From assembly GCA_029844215.1 (NCBI GenBank), contig CM056718.1, positions 84,494,764 to 84,558,763 on the forward strand: a stretch of 64,000 bases of DNA, written 5' to 3'. Shown in pieces: positions 23,620-36,991 of this stretch. This stretch comes from Przewalskia tangutica (lineage: Eukaryota > Streptophyta > Magnoliopsida > Solanales > Solanaceae). Position 1 is the first letter of the stretch; each line of letters begins with the position of its first letter. A program made the position numbers and the translations under genes. The notes under the pieces are model-generated. The model saw only the letters and a program-made list of their open reading frames with translations. It was not told the origin of the DNA and ran no database searches.

Positions 23620-25660
23620 ATATCTCAATAGAAAGATCCCGGAAAAACCGCATTTTTACGTTAGTCGCAAGGCGAAAACCCAAGGTGTTCTTCAACTTTG
23701 AAGTTGGAAATAGAAGAGGAGTTTTTCACAAGCTTCTAAGGGTTGAAAATAACGGATTGGAACGTCAAGAAAAGGAGTTGGAGTTGCTAAGGATCGACTT
23801 AGGGTTTTGGATCATTTTGAGCTTAAGGAGGTAATAATCTCCGTCTTGCTATTAAAATTCAAGATTTCATGTTGTAGTAGTTAGAAATGATCATGTGGAT
23901 TATATTATGAAGAATGATATGTGTTATGGAATATTTGGATGGAATTCGAAAAGTTGCATGATTTAGCCTTTAAGATTTCAATTCAATTGGATTATTAGTT
24001 TAATCGTCACATGTTATATAAAGAAGGAATTATAATTATTAAGTTGTTTATGACTATATAACATGTTAGGCCTAAGAAGTTGGATTGAAAAAGAATTGGA
24101 AAAGGACTTTGTGTTGTTGTATATGTTTAGCCAAGAATGGCTTTAAATATGGAACTAGTTTCGTATTAATTTGTGGGGCGGAATTTTACACGTCCTGTTA
24201 AGGCGTGTAATCCCCTTTGGTTAGCTGAATTGTTGGGCCTTAAATGTGGCGTGTTTGGTTATTGAATTCGGCCTTGAAAAAGGTGGCAAAGTATGTAGAA
24301 ACAAAGGAAGTGATGTCCGATTTTCCATAGAATTTAGTGACTTTGCACTTAGAATATTCTACGTTTGAAGCTAGAGGTTTAATGGACGTATTATGGTCAT
24401 TATAGGTTGAAGTACTAAGTATAGTGTATTCTACTTGAAGGATGGAATATCTATCAAGGTTGAAGTACTTTGGAGAATTTTGCTATTTGTCGATAATCGT
24501 CGCGAGGTATGTGAACCTCTTCCTTCTTTTGACATGATTCTATGTATGGAATATACATGTAGTACTATTTCATGATTCCTTCTACTCTTAGAAGTTAAGA
24601 GGTATGTATGTTGATTTACTCTACGTAAAGGTTATGTCTAAGTTATCCTAAGTTCTTACCAAGTCTTATGGGGGATGTTAGTAAGAGTCGTTAGGAGGTA
24701 TTTGGAGCCAAGTTGACTTGGCTAAGTTACGACACAAATGAGAATAAGAATCGAACAAGCCACTGCAGCGTTAATAAAGGAAAATGTAATGACAATCAAT
24801 TAAGTTAAAATGAGTAGAATTCTCCATCTGCATAGAAGCTAAGATAAGACAAAATTGTATTACATTTTCTAGATCATGGCTACTCGATTAAGATCGTTAT
24901 AAATAAGTATAACTTATTCACAACGCACCAAAGTATATGTTACTTAATTTATAAGAATTTACGTATGAAGTTTTAAGACTATGAGCCTCAAATTTTTGAA
25001 AGGTTAAGGGACTTTATTTTTCAAGTTATGGGACTTGATTCTTAAAGGAAGAAATGAATTGATTTAAAAGTATAGAATACTTGATATGGAAAGTATTGAT
25101 TTCTTGCCATTCTAAAGTTAAGAAACTTGTTTTCTTAAAAGTTAAGAGACTTGAAGTATTTTGAAAGTTATGTGATTTGAATTGAAAATATAAGTTTCTT
25201 GGTCATAAAAGGAATGAATTTGTCTAAGACATAAAGAGTTATAACGGCTTTATGGGAAGTTGGTTATAACAACTTTATGGAAGATTAAAAGAATGATTTT
25301 CTTCAGTAATGTAAGCAAAGAAATGATTTGAAATAAAGAAGGGCAAATTGTTTTAAAGGTACCAATTGCTTATGGTTTTAAAGAAAGAAGTCACTTGATT
25401 TAGAAGCCTATAAATGTATTTCTAAAAAGTATTGTGACTTGTCGTGAAAATTAGATATGACTTGATACTACGGTTATTAGTATCTTGGAGGTTTTATTTG
25501 AAAGAGAATCATTTTAAAGGAGTAGAGGCACGTAGTACGTTGGGTTAAATTCCCGGATTTTATAATGACATGTTAGTGCCTTAAGTAAACAAAAATGAGA
25601 GTGTATATGAACAAGCTAATAAGAAGTTAGGGGATTTCTTAACTTGATTATGTAATGTAC

Positions 25661-25778
25661 GATAAGCCGGTGGTGCTTATGTTATGTATGGTAAGCCGGT
25701 GGTGCTTATGTTATGTATGATAAGTCGGTAGTGCTTATGTTATGCATGATAAGCCGGTAGGGCTTATGTTATGTATGA
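25661..25778 (+). repeat. 29-bp tandem repeat, four units
   Basis: TAAGCCGG (or TAAGTCGG) begins at 25663, 25692, 25721 and 25750, each followed by TGGTGCTTATGTTATG or a close variant. A single related unit sits at 13250-13278 in LTR Y. Confidence 0.9.
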
Positions 25779-25799
25779 TGGCCGGTTGAGTTAGGGTAA

Positions 25800-25907
25800 G
25801 AGTATAAATGAGGGGTAAACCCCCAAGACGTTATACCACCTTCTCCAGGGTAAGAGTATAAATGAGGGGTAAACCCCCAAGACGTTATACCACCTGTTCC
25901 GTGGATT
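25800..25907 (+). repeat. 54-bp tandem repeat, two units
   Basis: GAGTATAAATG begins at 25800 and 25854. The unit is a shortened relative of the 68-bp unit at 13295-13506 and 22803-22983, lacking part of the segment after the CCACC word. Confidence 0.85.
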
Positions 25908-26897
25908 TGCTACCCATGATGCGAGGAATACCTCATTCGAGCCCTTATGGGCTTATGCGGGTGAAATAGTCCCATGCGGGCGGGTACAGCCTATGCGAGG
26001 AATACCTCATGCGGGTCCACAGGACCTATGCAGGTGAAATAGTCTCAGGAGTAGGATTGCTTATCGATACTACGGGCGAGGGACCCTGTTTTGATCATGA
26101 GCCTCCTATTTTTATGCAGTATACCTTTATGGGCAGACTTATGTGATTTTATCGCGTCCCATATTGGGCCGGGCAGTATACCTTTATGGGCAGACTTATG
26201 TGACTCTATCGCGTCCCAGATTGGGCCGACATTATAGGCGTTCCTCCATAAAGGGACATATTAGGTTATGCAAGATACGTAAGTTATATGTTTATGAACT
26301 TGATGAGTTTTCTTAAGTATGTACGTAAGAATTTGACTATACTCTTATGGAAAAATGGGAAAAGATAATAAGGTACGATTAAGTTCACGAGATGGAAATG
26401 ACACGGTAGGATCTGGTATTTACCCTTTCTTTATACTTGCCCCTGTCATTTTTTTGTACAGTTATGATTTGTTACTGTACCTTATTTTCCGTTCCATATT
26501 CGCACTTTGTTATCGAACCCCTTCGAGGCCGTGTTCATGTCCGCAGTTTAGGTACGATTGTGGATCCGCGAGCTTAGGATCTGGTTCAAGATTTGAGATG
26601 GCTCCAATGTTCGGAGTTGTCATGGCTATGTATATTCAGTGCAGCGGGGCCTTGTCCGTCATAGTATTTGTTCAAATCTTAGAGGTTTGTATTCATCTAA
26701 ATTTGGGTGGCTAGAGTTGTTTTTATATTGTTAAACAGTGTAGACCCTTTCGGGTAATTTTTATGTTATGGCAGCCTTATCGGCTTGGCCTTGGTTTAAA
26801 AAAAAAGTGTTATTTATCTTCCGCAGTTTATTATGTTGTATGATTAGAAGGGTGCCCAGGTAGGGCACCAGTCGCTGCCCGGGGTCGGGTCGTGACA

Positions 26898-27918
26898 GAT
26901 TCACAAACCTATTTCTCACGTAAAACAACCCCTTAATCCTTACTAAAATAGTCCATGAAAATAGTCTATATTCCAACAACAATGAGGGTAAGATATGAAG
27001 TCTTTCTACACCTCGTTCCTTTGGGACATACGTTAGCAATTACCACATCTTAACATGCACAAAAAGTGACTAATTTTTCAGCATTATATCACCACAAAAC
27101 AGTCCCTAAAACAGCACCACAATATCCAACAGTTTTCAGCATGTCTTGGCCAACCAACCAAAGCCCTTTCCATAATTCCTTATAATCCAATTCAAGTTTC
27201 AACACTTTTATATAAACCATAACAACTTGTAATAACAAGATTTCCTTCAATCTAACATGCACTTAGTGACGATAATAACAACAACCAATGAATCCAATAT
27301 ATACGAAATTGTCCATTAAATCGGCTAACATGCAATTTGTCACATGCACTTCTTATTCTCCATTTTTCTTAACACATGTTCATCTCTTAACTATAACAAC
27401 ATGTAATTTCCAATTACTTTAAGAGGAAGAGGAATTCTTACCTTATTTTCTTAGCCAAAACAGTCCACTAGTCTCGGCACCACCACTTCCTTTTGCACCA
27501 CTTCTTCAAGTTACACAACACACATGTATCCTCTACAAGCTTGTAACTATCTTACTTTCTTGTTTTTCTTCCAACAAGTTCATCTCCAAGGTAAAGGTTT
27601 CCAGACATTCTTTTAGCCCAAAAACCGTGACACTTTAGTTAAAGAGCTTAATCATGGAAGAGAAACTTAATTTTGGTCTTCACTTTGGCCATGGTTTCGA
27701 GACTTGGAGCTTACGGGAGGGAGAATAGGGGTTGGATGAAGATATTTGTGAGATCAAGTCTTGCAAGACTTGTGCATATAAGGTGTATGTAGCACAAGTG
27801 GAAGGGACCCACTTGTCCACTTGTCTTTACTATAATATATCCACACTTAGACAATCTTGCAATACATTAACATATATATAATTAGAGCTTTGTTACACAA
27901 GTGGAGAGGGACACATGT
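26898..27918 (-). repeat. Piece of an older minus-oriented LTR (W), left part
   Basis: This A/T-rich sequence lies between the end of LTR X at 26897 and the start of element D at 27919. It continues after element D at 36992-37322, where the LTR ends GGGGTGTAACA and is followed by a polypurine tract. It therefore belongs to a minus-oriented LTR of a different subfamily. The other end lies left of LTR X, outside the window. No credible open frame is present. Confidence 0.65.
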
Positions 27919-28537
27919 TGTAACGCCCCGAACCCGGGCCCGTTACTGGTGCCTTACCCCGGGCACCCTAGTGATACAACACCAGAGAAAACCAGCGGAA
28001 AATAAAACACGAGTCATGAAACAAGAGATATAATAAATAAACAGGCCAACCAAAACAGTTGCCTTCAGTATATACATAAAAACCCGAACAGTTATCCTTT
28101 TTACAAACCACACAACGATTGCTCTGCACTTCTAAGATTTACAACAACTATGGCGGACGGGGCCGCCATACCCCTGAATGTACAAGAACCTACAACTCAG
28201 GGAAACATACCAAAGATAAGTCTCCGAAGGAACGGAGCTTTCCAACACGCTGAAATGAGATCCTAAGAGCGGGGATCCACGACCGATGTACCTCTACCTG
28301 CGGCATGAACGCAGCCCCCCGAAGGAGGTCAGTACAACAGGTACCAAGTATGTGAAACTGTAAAAATACTGTAAATGAAATCATACTAGTCTATAAAAGC
28401 CGGAGACATGTATGATAACCAAACTTACAGTTCATAACATAAAAACAGTCATGTCAAGTCAGGGACTCACGCCCTCAAAGTCACCACTCAAATATAACTA
28501 AGGGTCTCACGCCCACAACATCCATCATGTTCGCATT

Positions 28538-28825
28538 ATGGCCGCATGCCCCCGGAATACTGCATCGGTGTAGACATGTCCATGATGCAACAATAATAAC
28601 AAGGCCGCATGGCCACATGCCCCCGGAATACTGCATCGGTGTAGACATGCCCATGTAACCTCAATAACAATATACTGGGTGGTCAACCCGCGCGTAGCCA
28701 CGTGTCCCGGAATCTTGCGACGGTGTAGAACCGCCCATGTTGCGGTAATAACCATATATCGGGTAATCAACGGCCGCGTGGCGCGTGCCGGAATCTGCGA
28801 CGGTGTAGACATGTCCATGTGATAT
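28538..28825 (-). repeat. LTR minisatellite, about four 75-80-bp units
   Basis: Same array as 3461-3735, in the 3' LTR of element D. These units keep fuller sequence (for example CCCCCGGAATACTGCATC) than those of LTRs A and B, where the same place is shortened. Confidence 0.75.
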
Positions 28826-28976
28826 CAACAACAAGACAAGAATCAAAATGGAAACATACCGTGGAATTCTCCATCACCGCCAAAGACGTCCAAGAAGTTC
28901 TCAACAAGTCAACCGCCTCTATCGAGACGCGGTAACACAGAAATACCACACTTGTACAACAAAGGCTATCATCACA

Positions 28977-29051
28977 AGCATAGGCAAGTTTCACAACAAC
29001 AAGCATAGGCAAGTTTCACAACAACAAGCATAGGCAAGTTTCACAACAACA
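28977..29051 (-). repeat. 25-bp tandem repeat, three units
   Basis: Units begin at 28977, 29002 and 29027. The partner LTR of the same element has four units (34574-34672). Confidence 0.9.
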
Positions 29052-31013
29052 CAAAGTACTTTCATTTTATGCCAAAGTCCGGGTTTTTAACCCCAAAGTA
29101 CTACATACGTTAAGTTCTTTTAAAAGAGATCCATTACTTTTATAAAAGTCACCCGATACCCGTAGTATTAGAATGACCAACCCACATTCCCTTTTCAAAA
29201 TCAAGTAACAACATTCTTTTCCTAAGTTCCAGTTTGCCTAGTTTCAATTACTCAAGCTTCTCATTTTCAAATGGTTTCATAGTTCCCAAACTTAATCACT
29301 TGATTCCTTTTTAGAACAATTGAGTAATATATGTCTCACGTGAGAGTAGGCTATTCTTGTTTACAACATTCTTATTACAGCAGCCATGATCTAGAAAATG
29401 CATATCATTTTGTCTCTTCTTAGTTTCTATGCAGATGGAGGTTTCTACTGGTTTTAATACAATTCATCATTATTCAATACATTTTCCTTTATTAACGCGG
29501 TGGTGCATCGATACACATTCCGATTTCCAAATCGGAAACATTATCCCTTTAAATAAAACCAAGTACTCATTACTCACGAATGAGGTTTCACACAAACATT
29601 CACATTAAAACAAATAAGTTAAGTCTCTTATCTTATAAGATCAAGTCTCTTAACTTCTAACATCAGTAAACCATTTTCTTTACCTCTCTTAAGACATTAT
29701 ACCTAACTCCCCAAAAAGCTAGTATAACTCTTTTTAAAACCATTTAAAAGCAAGTGTTACTCTCCCTTCCAAAACGATTTATAAATCTTTTGAAATACAT
29801 CAAGTTCTTTATTATAACTAGCCAGTTATAATTCACATCAGTTACCTTTAAAAACCACAAAGTATTTTCTTACCTTCATAAAGCTGTTATAACCAACTTC
29901 CCATAAAGCCGTTATAACACTTTATGTTTTAAGAACAATCAAACACGATTAACACGTATGCGTCTACCGTACTACATAGTTCACACATATCATGCTAGAA
30001 GAGATAGGAAGAGGTTCACATACCTCGCGACGATTTATCGACAAAAGCAAAATGCTCCAAGTACTACAACCTTGCTAGCCCTTTCCACTCCTCGAGTAGA
30101 ATACGCTACTCTTAGTACTTTCACCTATAAAGGTCACAAACGTCTATTAACCCCAAAACACAAGTTTCTAACTTTCTACCTAAAATTAGCGACACCTCCC
30201 ATGCAGCGTAAATCTCTCCTCTATCGAGGCGGCTACCAAGCCAACCAGTGGGGTTTCACGCCTAACCTGACGCGTACAATTCTACCACACAAGTCACATC
30301 AGTCTGATACCCTATGTAATTACGATTCGATTCGGTCAGATTCTTCAGGCTTAAGTCAAAAGACATTGCCAACTAACTACGTTCAGTACTATATATAGTA
30401 TACTTCAACTATATAATCAACAACATGTAATTTCCAATCACAATAGAAGGACAATAGTGTTTACCTCGATAAGCCCAAAATTATCCAAGTAAAAAGTCGA
30501 TCCTGAGCAACGCTTAGCTCCTACTCCGAGTGCTCCAAACAACCCTTAGAAGTTCTAACCAACTTCTACTCCAAAACTTCAACCAACAATGAAGATTGTC
30601 CTGCGGGTTTCGGTTTGATACTAAAAAGGACAAAGGTAGTATTTCCGCACTCTACGCAAAGAGGTAACTTTTGGAATACTACAAGGTATAAGGCTAAGGT
30701 ATTTTGGGCATTATAACAATACTAGGAGAGTATTTCTATACCACAAAGGGGTATTATACAAAGTAACTAGGCTAGGGGTACCCAGGCTGGACACCACAAG
30801 GGAGGAGACCTCTCGGCCAACGGCCACTAGGCGGGGGAGGGGGAGAGGCTTAGGACGAGAGCCACAAGAGGAGGAGGGATTTCAAGACTTGGAAACATTT
30901 GTGGATGAATGAAGTCTTCACAAAGGGGGTATTTATAGCAAAACCAAAGGCAACCAACGGCCAAGATCAAGCCATGTGCAAGGCAAGTGTAAGGCAAGAT
31001 CAAGCCAAGTGCA

Positions 31014-31068
31014 CCCACAAAACACTCCACAAAACACTCCACAAAACAAGCCACAAAACAAGGCACAA
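31014..31068 (-). repeat. Short tandem repeat of ACAAAACACTCC / ACAAAACAAGCC units
   Basis: About four 12-bp-like units beside the TATA region. Homologous stretches lie at 36630-36681 and 47686-47738. They produce a spurious THKTLHKTLHKT-like peptide in short open frames. Confidence 0.75.
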
Positions 31069-31373
31069 AAGAGGAGCCAATCGGCCAAGGCCAACGAGGC
31101 TCTTGGGCGCCCAAATCGTCAAGCCAATCCATTTGCTTCCAATGTGAGGTGACACATGTCACCCTCCCGTTGGTCCAAAATGTTTCGTCACGGAAAAATC
31201 CGCAAAATTATAAATGACCTGGCGGAATTTTCTCTACGAAAGCTGTGGAAACGTTTCGTCGAAAAACGACTCTATTCGGCACTTGTGCCCAAATTCGGTC
31301 CTTTGCCTAACTTAAGGCTCAAATTTTCTACGTACGTCCTTACGTACATACTCTGGAAATACGGGGTATAACA

Positions 31374-31388
31374 TTCTCCCCTCCTTAG
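31374..31388 (-). other. Polypurine tract of element D
   Basis: Minus-strand CTAAGGAGGGGAGAA directly before the LTR start at 31373, identical to that of element C. Confidence 0.88.
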
Positions 31389-32132
31389 AAACATTCGTCC
31401 CGAATGTTCCTTCTCAAGTCTCAACACAAACATGCGCTAGTATAGCCTTCATCGCTATCTGCGAAACGATCATGCCACACCTGGCCATAAAAATAACAAA
31501 CGCACCAATACTTAAACCCAAGTCAATGAGGAAACACCTCTAATCATCACAAAAACCCCTTACCTGAGGTCTAAAATATACACCCTTCGCACCTACATTT
31601 CACAAAAGAAACGATCTCACACGTTCACTTCTCCCCTATCTCGTCGTACCCTTCTCGAACACTCGAGCTCTTTCTAGTATCCGTACCACACTTCCGTCAA
31701 CGTTTCTGTTTCCAACCCTTGGAGTTACTACCTCCAAACTTGGTCATCTTACTACCCTCGATTTCCTCTAAGGCCATTCCCGGCCTTCACGAACTGATTC
31801 TGGTCGAACGTATCCACGAACTCATACGATGGTCATCTAAACTTGGGCCTAGCACCCTCGTGACCCTGCCACCTGGCGGGACCACCCAGAGCTGACCCTT
31901 CCTCGAAACGGGACGCGGGTTGGCCCGCAACATGGCCCCAACCCGACCACCGTAGCGCCAACTTCCGCTCCGCCGACGGAACACACGTCATGGAAGCTAC
32001 CACTTCCATCTCACACTAACCAGATTTTTAAATCTCATTATAGCACAAAGCTATCCGAAAATAACACTTAACACATCATTAACATCAATACATACAAGTA
32101 TCTACGAGTTAAGGATATACAAACTAGGCGGT

Positions 32133-33338
32133 TCAAGGACCGCTAAATCGGAACTTCCACCGCGACCTACCGTGGCCCGCAATCGCTCTAGTAGTCTGTC
32201 GTCTACCAGCGCTACCCACAGTCGGACAGTCTCTCGTCATATGGCCTGTTGGCGCAAGAGTAACAAGCTCCCTTGGTACTACGACACTCCCGAAATGCGG
32301 TCTACTACATCGACCCACCGAGGTAGGGGTGATCGCATCCGCCAACACCCCTACTCACGAACATTCAAACACAGGAGCCACGACCGCTCCCGAATATCCT
32401 GAGGTCCCGGCGCTGCGGAGGACCACTCTGCAATGGCGGAGGTACATAACTAGTCTGGCTGAGGCGGTCCGCCTCGAAAGTCGCCAAAATATCCGGCCGT
32501 CTTGGCTTCTCTGTGGCGGTCCGCTGCGTCGATCTCTGCGCTCGCCGCGCACGGTCGTGAGCTCGAATGCGGGCAATGTCCATGCCGGTGAAGAAACACC
32601 GAACAACTCTGCTAGGTAATCATCGAGCGGTGGCGTAGCGATGCACCTATCTTCCATATCTGCAACTAGTGCGGGGACATATCGAGCCAAAGAATCGAAC
32701 TCGACATTGTACTCACGACGGTCGCCTCTCTGTCTCGATAACAAAAATTTGTCGGCGTGCCCTCCTCATCTGCGGAGGCAAAGTGCGTGAAAAAGCCCCG
32801 AAAACTCATCCCATACCGTTGGAGTGCATGCTCTCCCGGAAAGCTCCACGAATCAAACCAATCGATTGCGGTATCACGCGGCCGATGCGAACCGGCGTCA
32901 CGGACTCGGTCTCTGAAGCCTTGATCACCGCGTGATCCTCAGAATCGACGGATGAACTCTGCGGATCATCCTCGTGCCTCGACCCATAAAACTCTGGCGG
33001 GCTGACTCGTAAAGTCCGTAGCCTCAAACTATTCGCTCCGGGTGCACCACGGTCTGAACTGGAACCGCCGCATCCACTGTCGCCATATCGGCCACAACGG
33101 CCAATAATCCCGGGCCATCTCCTTGTGACCCGTCTCCTGCTCGGTGTGGGGTGGAGGCTCAGTCTTGTAGTCGTCGGCCGCAGTGCGGCTCGCTAACCTC
33201 TTTGGTCTTTGGCGTCGCGAAACTTCGCCATCGAAGCTCTTGCAGTCTTGGCCGAACTGCGCCTCGTACTCTCTGTATCTCACTAGCGGCTCCTCGGTGC
33301 CTTGCCCACACTGGGCGGGTCGCGCTGCGGCGAGGCAT
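32133..33338 (-). pseudogene. gag: Decayed gag of element D
   Basis: The minus-strand ATG at 33338-33336 begins MPRRSATRP, a basic gag-like start. An open frame covers 33373-33029 in another phase, so the start region is frameshifted. The middle part is open at 32744-32355. Its C-terminal side carries the PPPL-rich stretch seen in sister gags, and the knuckle region lies at about 32133-32348. A CGRC-type half-knuckle can be traced, but the CCHC pattern is damaged. It would encode the RNA-packaging capsid protein; this copy is not translatable as read. Confidence 0.6.
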
Positions 33339-33528
33339 AGCGGTAGCGAAAGGAATACGTCGAGAGGATCCAACTCATAACTCGGCTCTAAGGCACGATC
33401 TCGGAATGAGAAGAATAGAAACCAATCCTAAATGTCCTATAGCCTCACGATTATAGATGTGGTGCACAACACATCGATAATCAAGACTCTACTGAACACG
33501 GTGCGTAGACACTTTCCGAGGACTAATC

Positions 33529-33539
33529 GCTCGATACCA
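33529..33539 (-). other. Primer-binding site of element D, degraded
   Basis: Minus-strand TGGTATCGAGC, missing one base of the canonical site, exactly as at 2848-2858. Flanking bases and distance to the LTR end are conserved. Confidence 0.75.
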
Positions 33540-34136
33540 CTTTGTAACGCCCGAACCGGCCCATTCGTGCCTTACCGGGCACCTAGTGATACAACACCGA
33601 GAGAAAACGGCGGAAAATAAAACACGAGTCATGAAACAAGAGATATAATAAATAAACAGGCCAACCAAAGCAGTTGCCTTCAAGATATACATAAAAACTG
33701 ACGATTATCCTTTTTACAAACCACCGCCACAATTACTCTGCACTCTAAGATTTACAACAACTATGACGGGACAGGCTCGCCATACCACGAATGTACAAGA
33801 ACCTACAACTCGGGAAACATACAAAGATAAGTCTCAGAAGAACGGAGCTTTCAACACGCCTGAAATGAGATCCTAAGCGGGGATCCACGATCGATGTACC
33901 TCTACTGCGGCATGAACGCAGCCCCGAAGGAGGTCGATAACAGTACCAAGTATGTGGCAGAAAAAATCAGTATATGAAATCATACTAGTCTATAAAAGCC
34001 GGAGACATGTATGATAACCAAACTTACAGTTCACAACATAAAAACAGTCATGTCAAGTCAGGGACTCACGCCCTCAAAGTCACCACTCAAATATAACTAA
34101 GGGTCTCACGCCCACAACATCCATCATGTTCGCATT

Positions 34137-34415
34137 ATGGCGCGTGCCCCGAATCGCGACGGTGTAGACATGTCCATGATGCAACAATAATAAGGCCGCG
34201 TGGCCACGCGTACCGGAATCGCGCATCGGTGTAGACATGCCCATGTAACCTCAATAACAATATCTTGGGTGGTCAACCGCCCGCGCGTGGCCACATGTCC
34301 CGGAATCTGCGTCGGTGTAGACACGCCCATGTTGCGTAATAACCATATATCGGGTAATCAACCCGCCGCGTGGCCGCGTGCCGGAATCTGCGTCGGTGTA
34401 GACATGTCCATGTGA
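34137..34415 (-). repeat. LTR minisatellite, about four 75-80-bp units
   Basis: Same array as 28538-28825 in the partner LTR. Several units have lost or reordered bases at CTG and CCGG-like words. Confidence 0.75.
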
Positions 34416-34573
34416 TATCAACAACAAGACAAGAATCAAAATGGAAACATACCCGTGGAATTCTCCATCACCGCCAAAGACGTCGAGAAGTTCTCAACAA
34501 GTCAACCGGCCCTCTATCGAGAGACGCGGTAACACAGAAATACCACACTTGTACAACAAAGGCTATCATCACA

Positions 34574-34672
34574 AGCATAGGCAAGTTTCACAACAACAAG
34601 CATAGGCAAGTTTCACAACAACAAGCATAGGCAAGTTTCACAACAACAAGCATAGGCAAGTTTCACAACAAC
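34574..34672 (-). repeat. 25-bp tandem repeat, four units
   Basis: Units begin at 34574, 34599, 34624 and 34649, one more than in the partner LTR. Confidence 0.9.
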
Positions 34673-36551
34673 ACAAAGTACTTTCATTTTATGCCAAAGT
34701 CCGAGTTTTTAACCCCAAAGTACTACATACGTTAAGTTCTTTTAAAAGAGATCCATTACTTTTATAAAAGTCACCCGATACCCGTAGTATTAGAATGACC
34801 AACCCACATTCCTTTTCAAAATCAAGTAACAACATTCTTTTCCTAAGTTCCAGTTTGCCTAGTTTGATTACTCAAGCTTCTCATTTTCAAATGGTTTCAT
34901 AGTTCCCAAACTTAATCACTTGATTCCTTTTTAGAACAATTGAGTAATATATGTCTCACGTGAGAGTAGGCTATTCTTGTTTACAACATTCTTATTACAG
35001 CAGCCATGATCTAGAAAATGTATATCATTTTGTCTCTTCTTAGTTTCTATGCAGATGGAGGTTTCTACCGTTTTAATACAATTCATCATTATTCAATACA
35101 TTTTCCTTTATTAACGCTGCAGTGGTCTGTCGATACATTCGATTTCAAATCGAGAAACATTATCCCTTTAAATAAAACCAAGTACTCATTACTCACGAAT
35201 GAGGTTTCACACAAACATTCACATTAAAACAAATAAGTTAAGTCTCTTATCTTATAAGATCAAGTCTCTTAACTTCTAACATCAAGAAACCATTTTCTTT
35301 ACCTCTCTTAAGACATTATACCTAACTCCCCAAAAAAGCTAGTATAACTCTTTTTAAAACCATTTAAAAGCAAGTGTTACTCTCCCTTCCAAAACGATTT
35401 ATAAATCTTTTGAAATACATCAAGTTCTTTATTATAACTAGCGCTTATAATTCACATCAGTTACCTTTAAAAACCACAAAGTATTTTCTTACCTTCATAA
35501 AGCTGTTATAACCAACTTCCCATAAAGCCGTTATAACACTTTATGTTTTAAGAACAATCAAACACAGTTAACACGTATGCGTCTGCGTACTACATAGTTC
35601 ACACATATCATGCTAGAAGAGATAGGAAGAGGTTCACATACCTCGCGACGATTTATCGACAAAAGCAAAATGCTCCAAGTACTACAACCTTGCTAGCCCT
35701 TTCCACTCCTCGAGTAGAATACGCTACTCTTAGTACTTTCACCTATAAAGGTCACAAACGTCTATTAACCCCAAAACACAAGTTTCTAACTTTCTACGTA
35801 AAATTCGCAACACCACTTGGCGTAAATCTCCTCTCTATCGAGGCCGCTACCAAGCCAACCGGGGGTTTTACGCCTAACGGACGCGTACAATTCTACCACA
35901 CAAGATACAAGTCTCATCTGATACAAACTATGTAATTACAGATTCGATTCAGATTCTTCAGCTTAAGTCAAAAGACATTGCCAACTAACTACGTTCAGTA
36001 CTATATATAGTATACTTCAACTATATAATCAACAACATGTAATTTCCAATCACAATAGAAGGACAGTAGTGTTTACCTCGATAAGCCCAAAATTATCCAA
36101 GTAAAAAGTCGATCCTGAGCAACGCTTAGCTCTACTCGAGTGCTCAAACAACCTTAGAAGTTCTAACTAACTTCTACTCCAAAACTTCAACCAACAATGA
36201 AGATTTTCCTTGTGGTTTCGGTTTGAGACTAAAAAGGACAAAAGGTAGTATTTCCGCACTCTACGCAAAGAGGTAACTTTTGGAATACTACAAGGTATAA
36301 GGCTAAGGTATTTTGGGCATTATAACAATACTAGGAGAGTATTTCTATACCACAAAGGGGTATTATACGAAAGTAACTAGGCTAGGGGTGTACCACTGCC
36401 AGACACCACAAGGGGAGGAGACCTCTCGGCCACAGGCCACTAGGAGGGGTCGGGGGATAGGCTTAGGACGAGAGCCACAAGATGGAGGTGAGGGATTTCA
36501 AGACTTGGAAACATGTGTGGATGAATGAAGTCTTCACACAGGGGGGGGGGG

Positions 36552-36561
36552 GTATTTATAG
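36552..36561 (-). promoter_or_regulatory. LTR TATA box driving element D
   Basis: Minus-strand CTATAAATAC about 430 bases from the start of the 5' LTR. Confidence 0.5.
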
Positions 36562-36991
36562 CAAAACCAAAGGCCAAGATCAAGCCCTGTGCAAGGCACG
36601 TGTACGGCCAAGATCAAGCCAAGTGCACCCACAAAACACTCCACAAAACACTCCACAAAACAAGCCACAAAACAAGGCACAAAAGAGGAGCTAATCGGCG
36701 AGGCCAACGAGCTCTTGGACGCCCAAATCGTCCAAGCCAATCCATTTGCTTCCAATGTGAGGGTGACACATGTCACCCTCCCGTTGGTCCAAAATGTTTC
36801 GTCACCCGGAAAAATCCGCAAAAATTATAAATGACCTAGCCGGAATTTTCTCTACGAAAGCTGTGGAAACGTTTCGTCGAAAAACGACTCTATTCGGCAC
36901 TTGTGCCCAAATTCGGTCCTTTGCCTAACTTAAGGCTCAAATTTTCTACGTACGTCCTTACGTACATACTCTGGAAATACGGGGTATAACA

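Larger units (their letters stand above)
23620..26897 (+). repeat. Plus-oriented LTR X, 5' part missing, interrupted at 23620
   Basis: The sequence resumes inside an LTR of the same superfamily: the block near 23622-23690 matches 41231-41295 and 54440-54500 in other plus-oriented LTRs. The LTR ends GGTCGTGACA at 26897. It holds a 29-bp tandem repeat (25661-25778), a 54-bp repeat (25800-25907) and a GC-rich array with TATGCGGG words (25915-26050). The 5' part must lie left of the window. Open frames such as 26355-26714 have no domain and sit inside LTR sequence. Confidence 0.75.
27919..31373 (-). repeat. 3' LTR of element D
   Basis: 3455 bp, from TGTAACGCC at 27919 to TATAACA ending at 31373. 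It contains the 75-80-bp array (28538-28825), three 25-bp units (28977-29051), an ACAAAACACTCC-type short repeat (31014-31068) and the TATA motif (30929-30938). The 146-codon plus-strand frame at 29958-30398 is a chance frame in LTR sequence, because its frame is not kept in the sister LTRs. Confidence 0.9.
27919..36991 (-). mobile_element. Complete non-autonomous gypsy-like retrotransposon (element D) with TSD CATGT
   Basis: A 9073-bp element with TG at 27919 and CA at 36991, flanked by identical CATGT at 27914-27918 and 36992-36996. In minus-strand order it has the 5' LTR 33543-36991, a degraded primer site, gag remnant, polypurine tract and the 3' LTR 27919-31373. The LTRs (3449 and 3455 bp) are colinear. 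The internal region (2169 bp) has no pol domain. It is the same structure as the tandem units at the left of the window, here as a single copy inserted in LTR W. Confidence 0.92.
33543..36991 (-). repeat. 5' LTR of element D
   Basis: 3449 bp, from TGTAACGCC at 33543 to TATAACA ending at 36991, colinear with 27919-31373. It has four 25-bp units at 34574-34672, the 75-80-bp array at 34137-34415 and the TATA motif at 36552-36561. A G run of about 13 precedes the TATA motif. Differences from its partner are mostly short indels. Confidence 0.9.

Noticed and set aside
29958..30398. 146-codon plus-strand frame
   Set aside because: It lies antisense in an LTR. The homologous LTRs keep the bases but not the frame, and no domain is visible.
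31014..31162. Peptide with repeated THKTLHKT-like segments and its antisense cysteine-rich partner
   Set aside because: Both are products of a short ACAAAACACTCC tandem repeat in the LTR.
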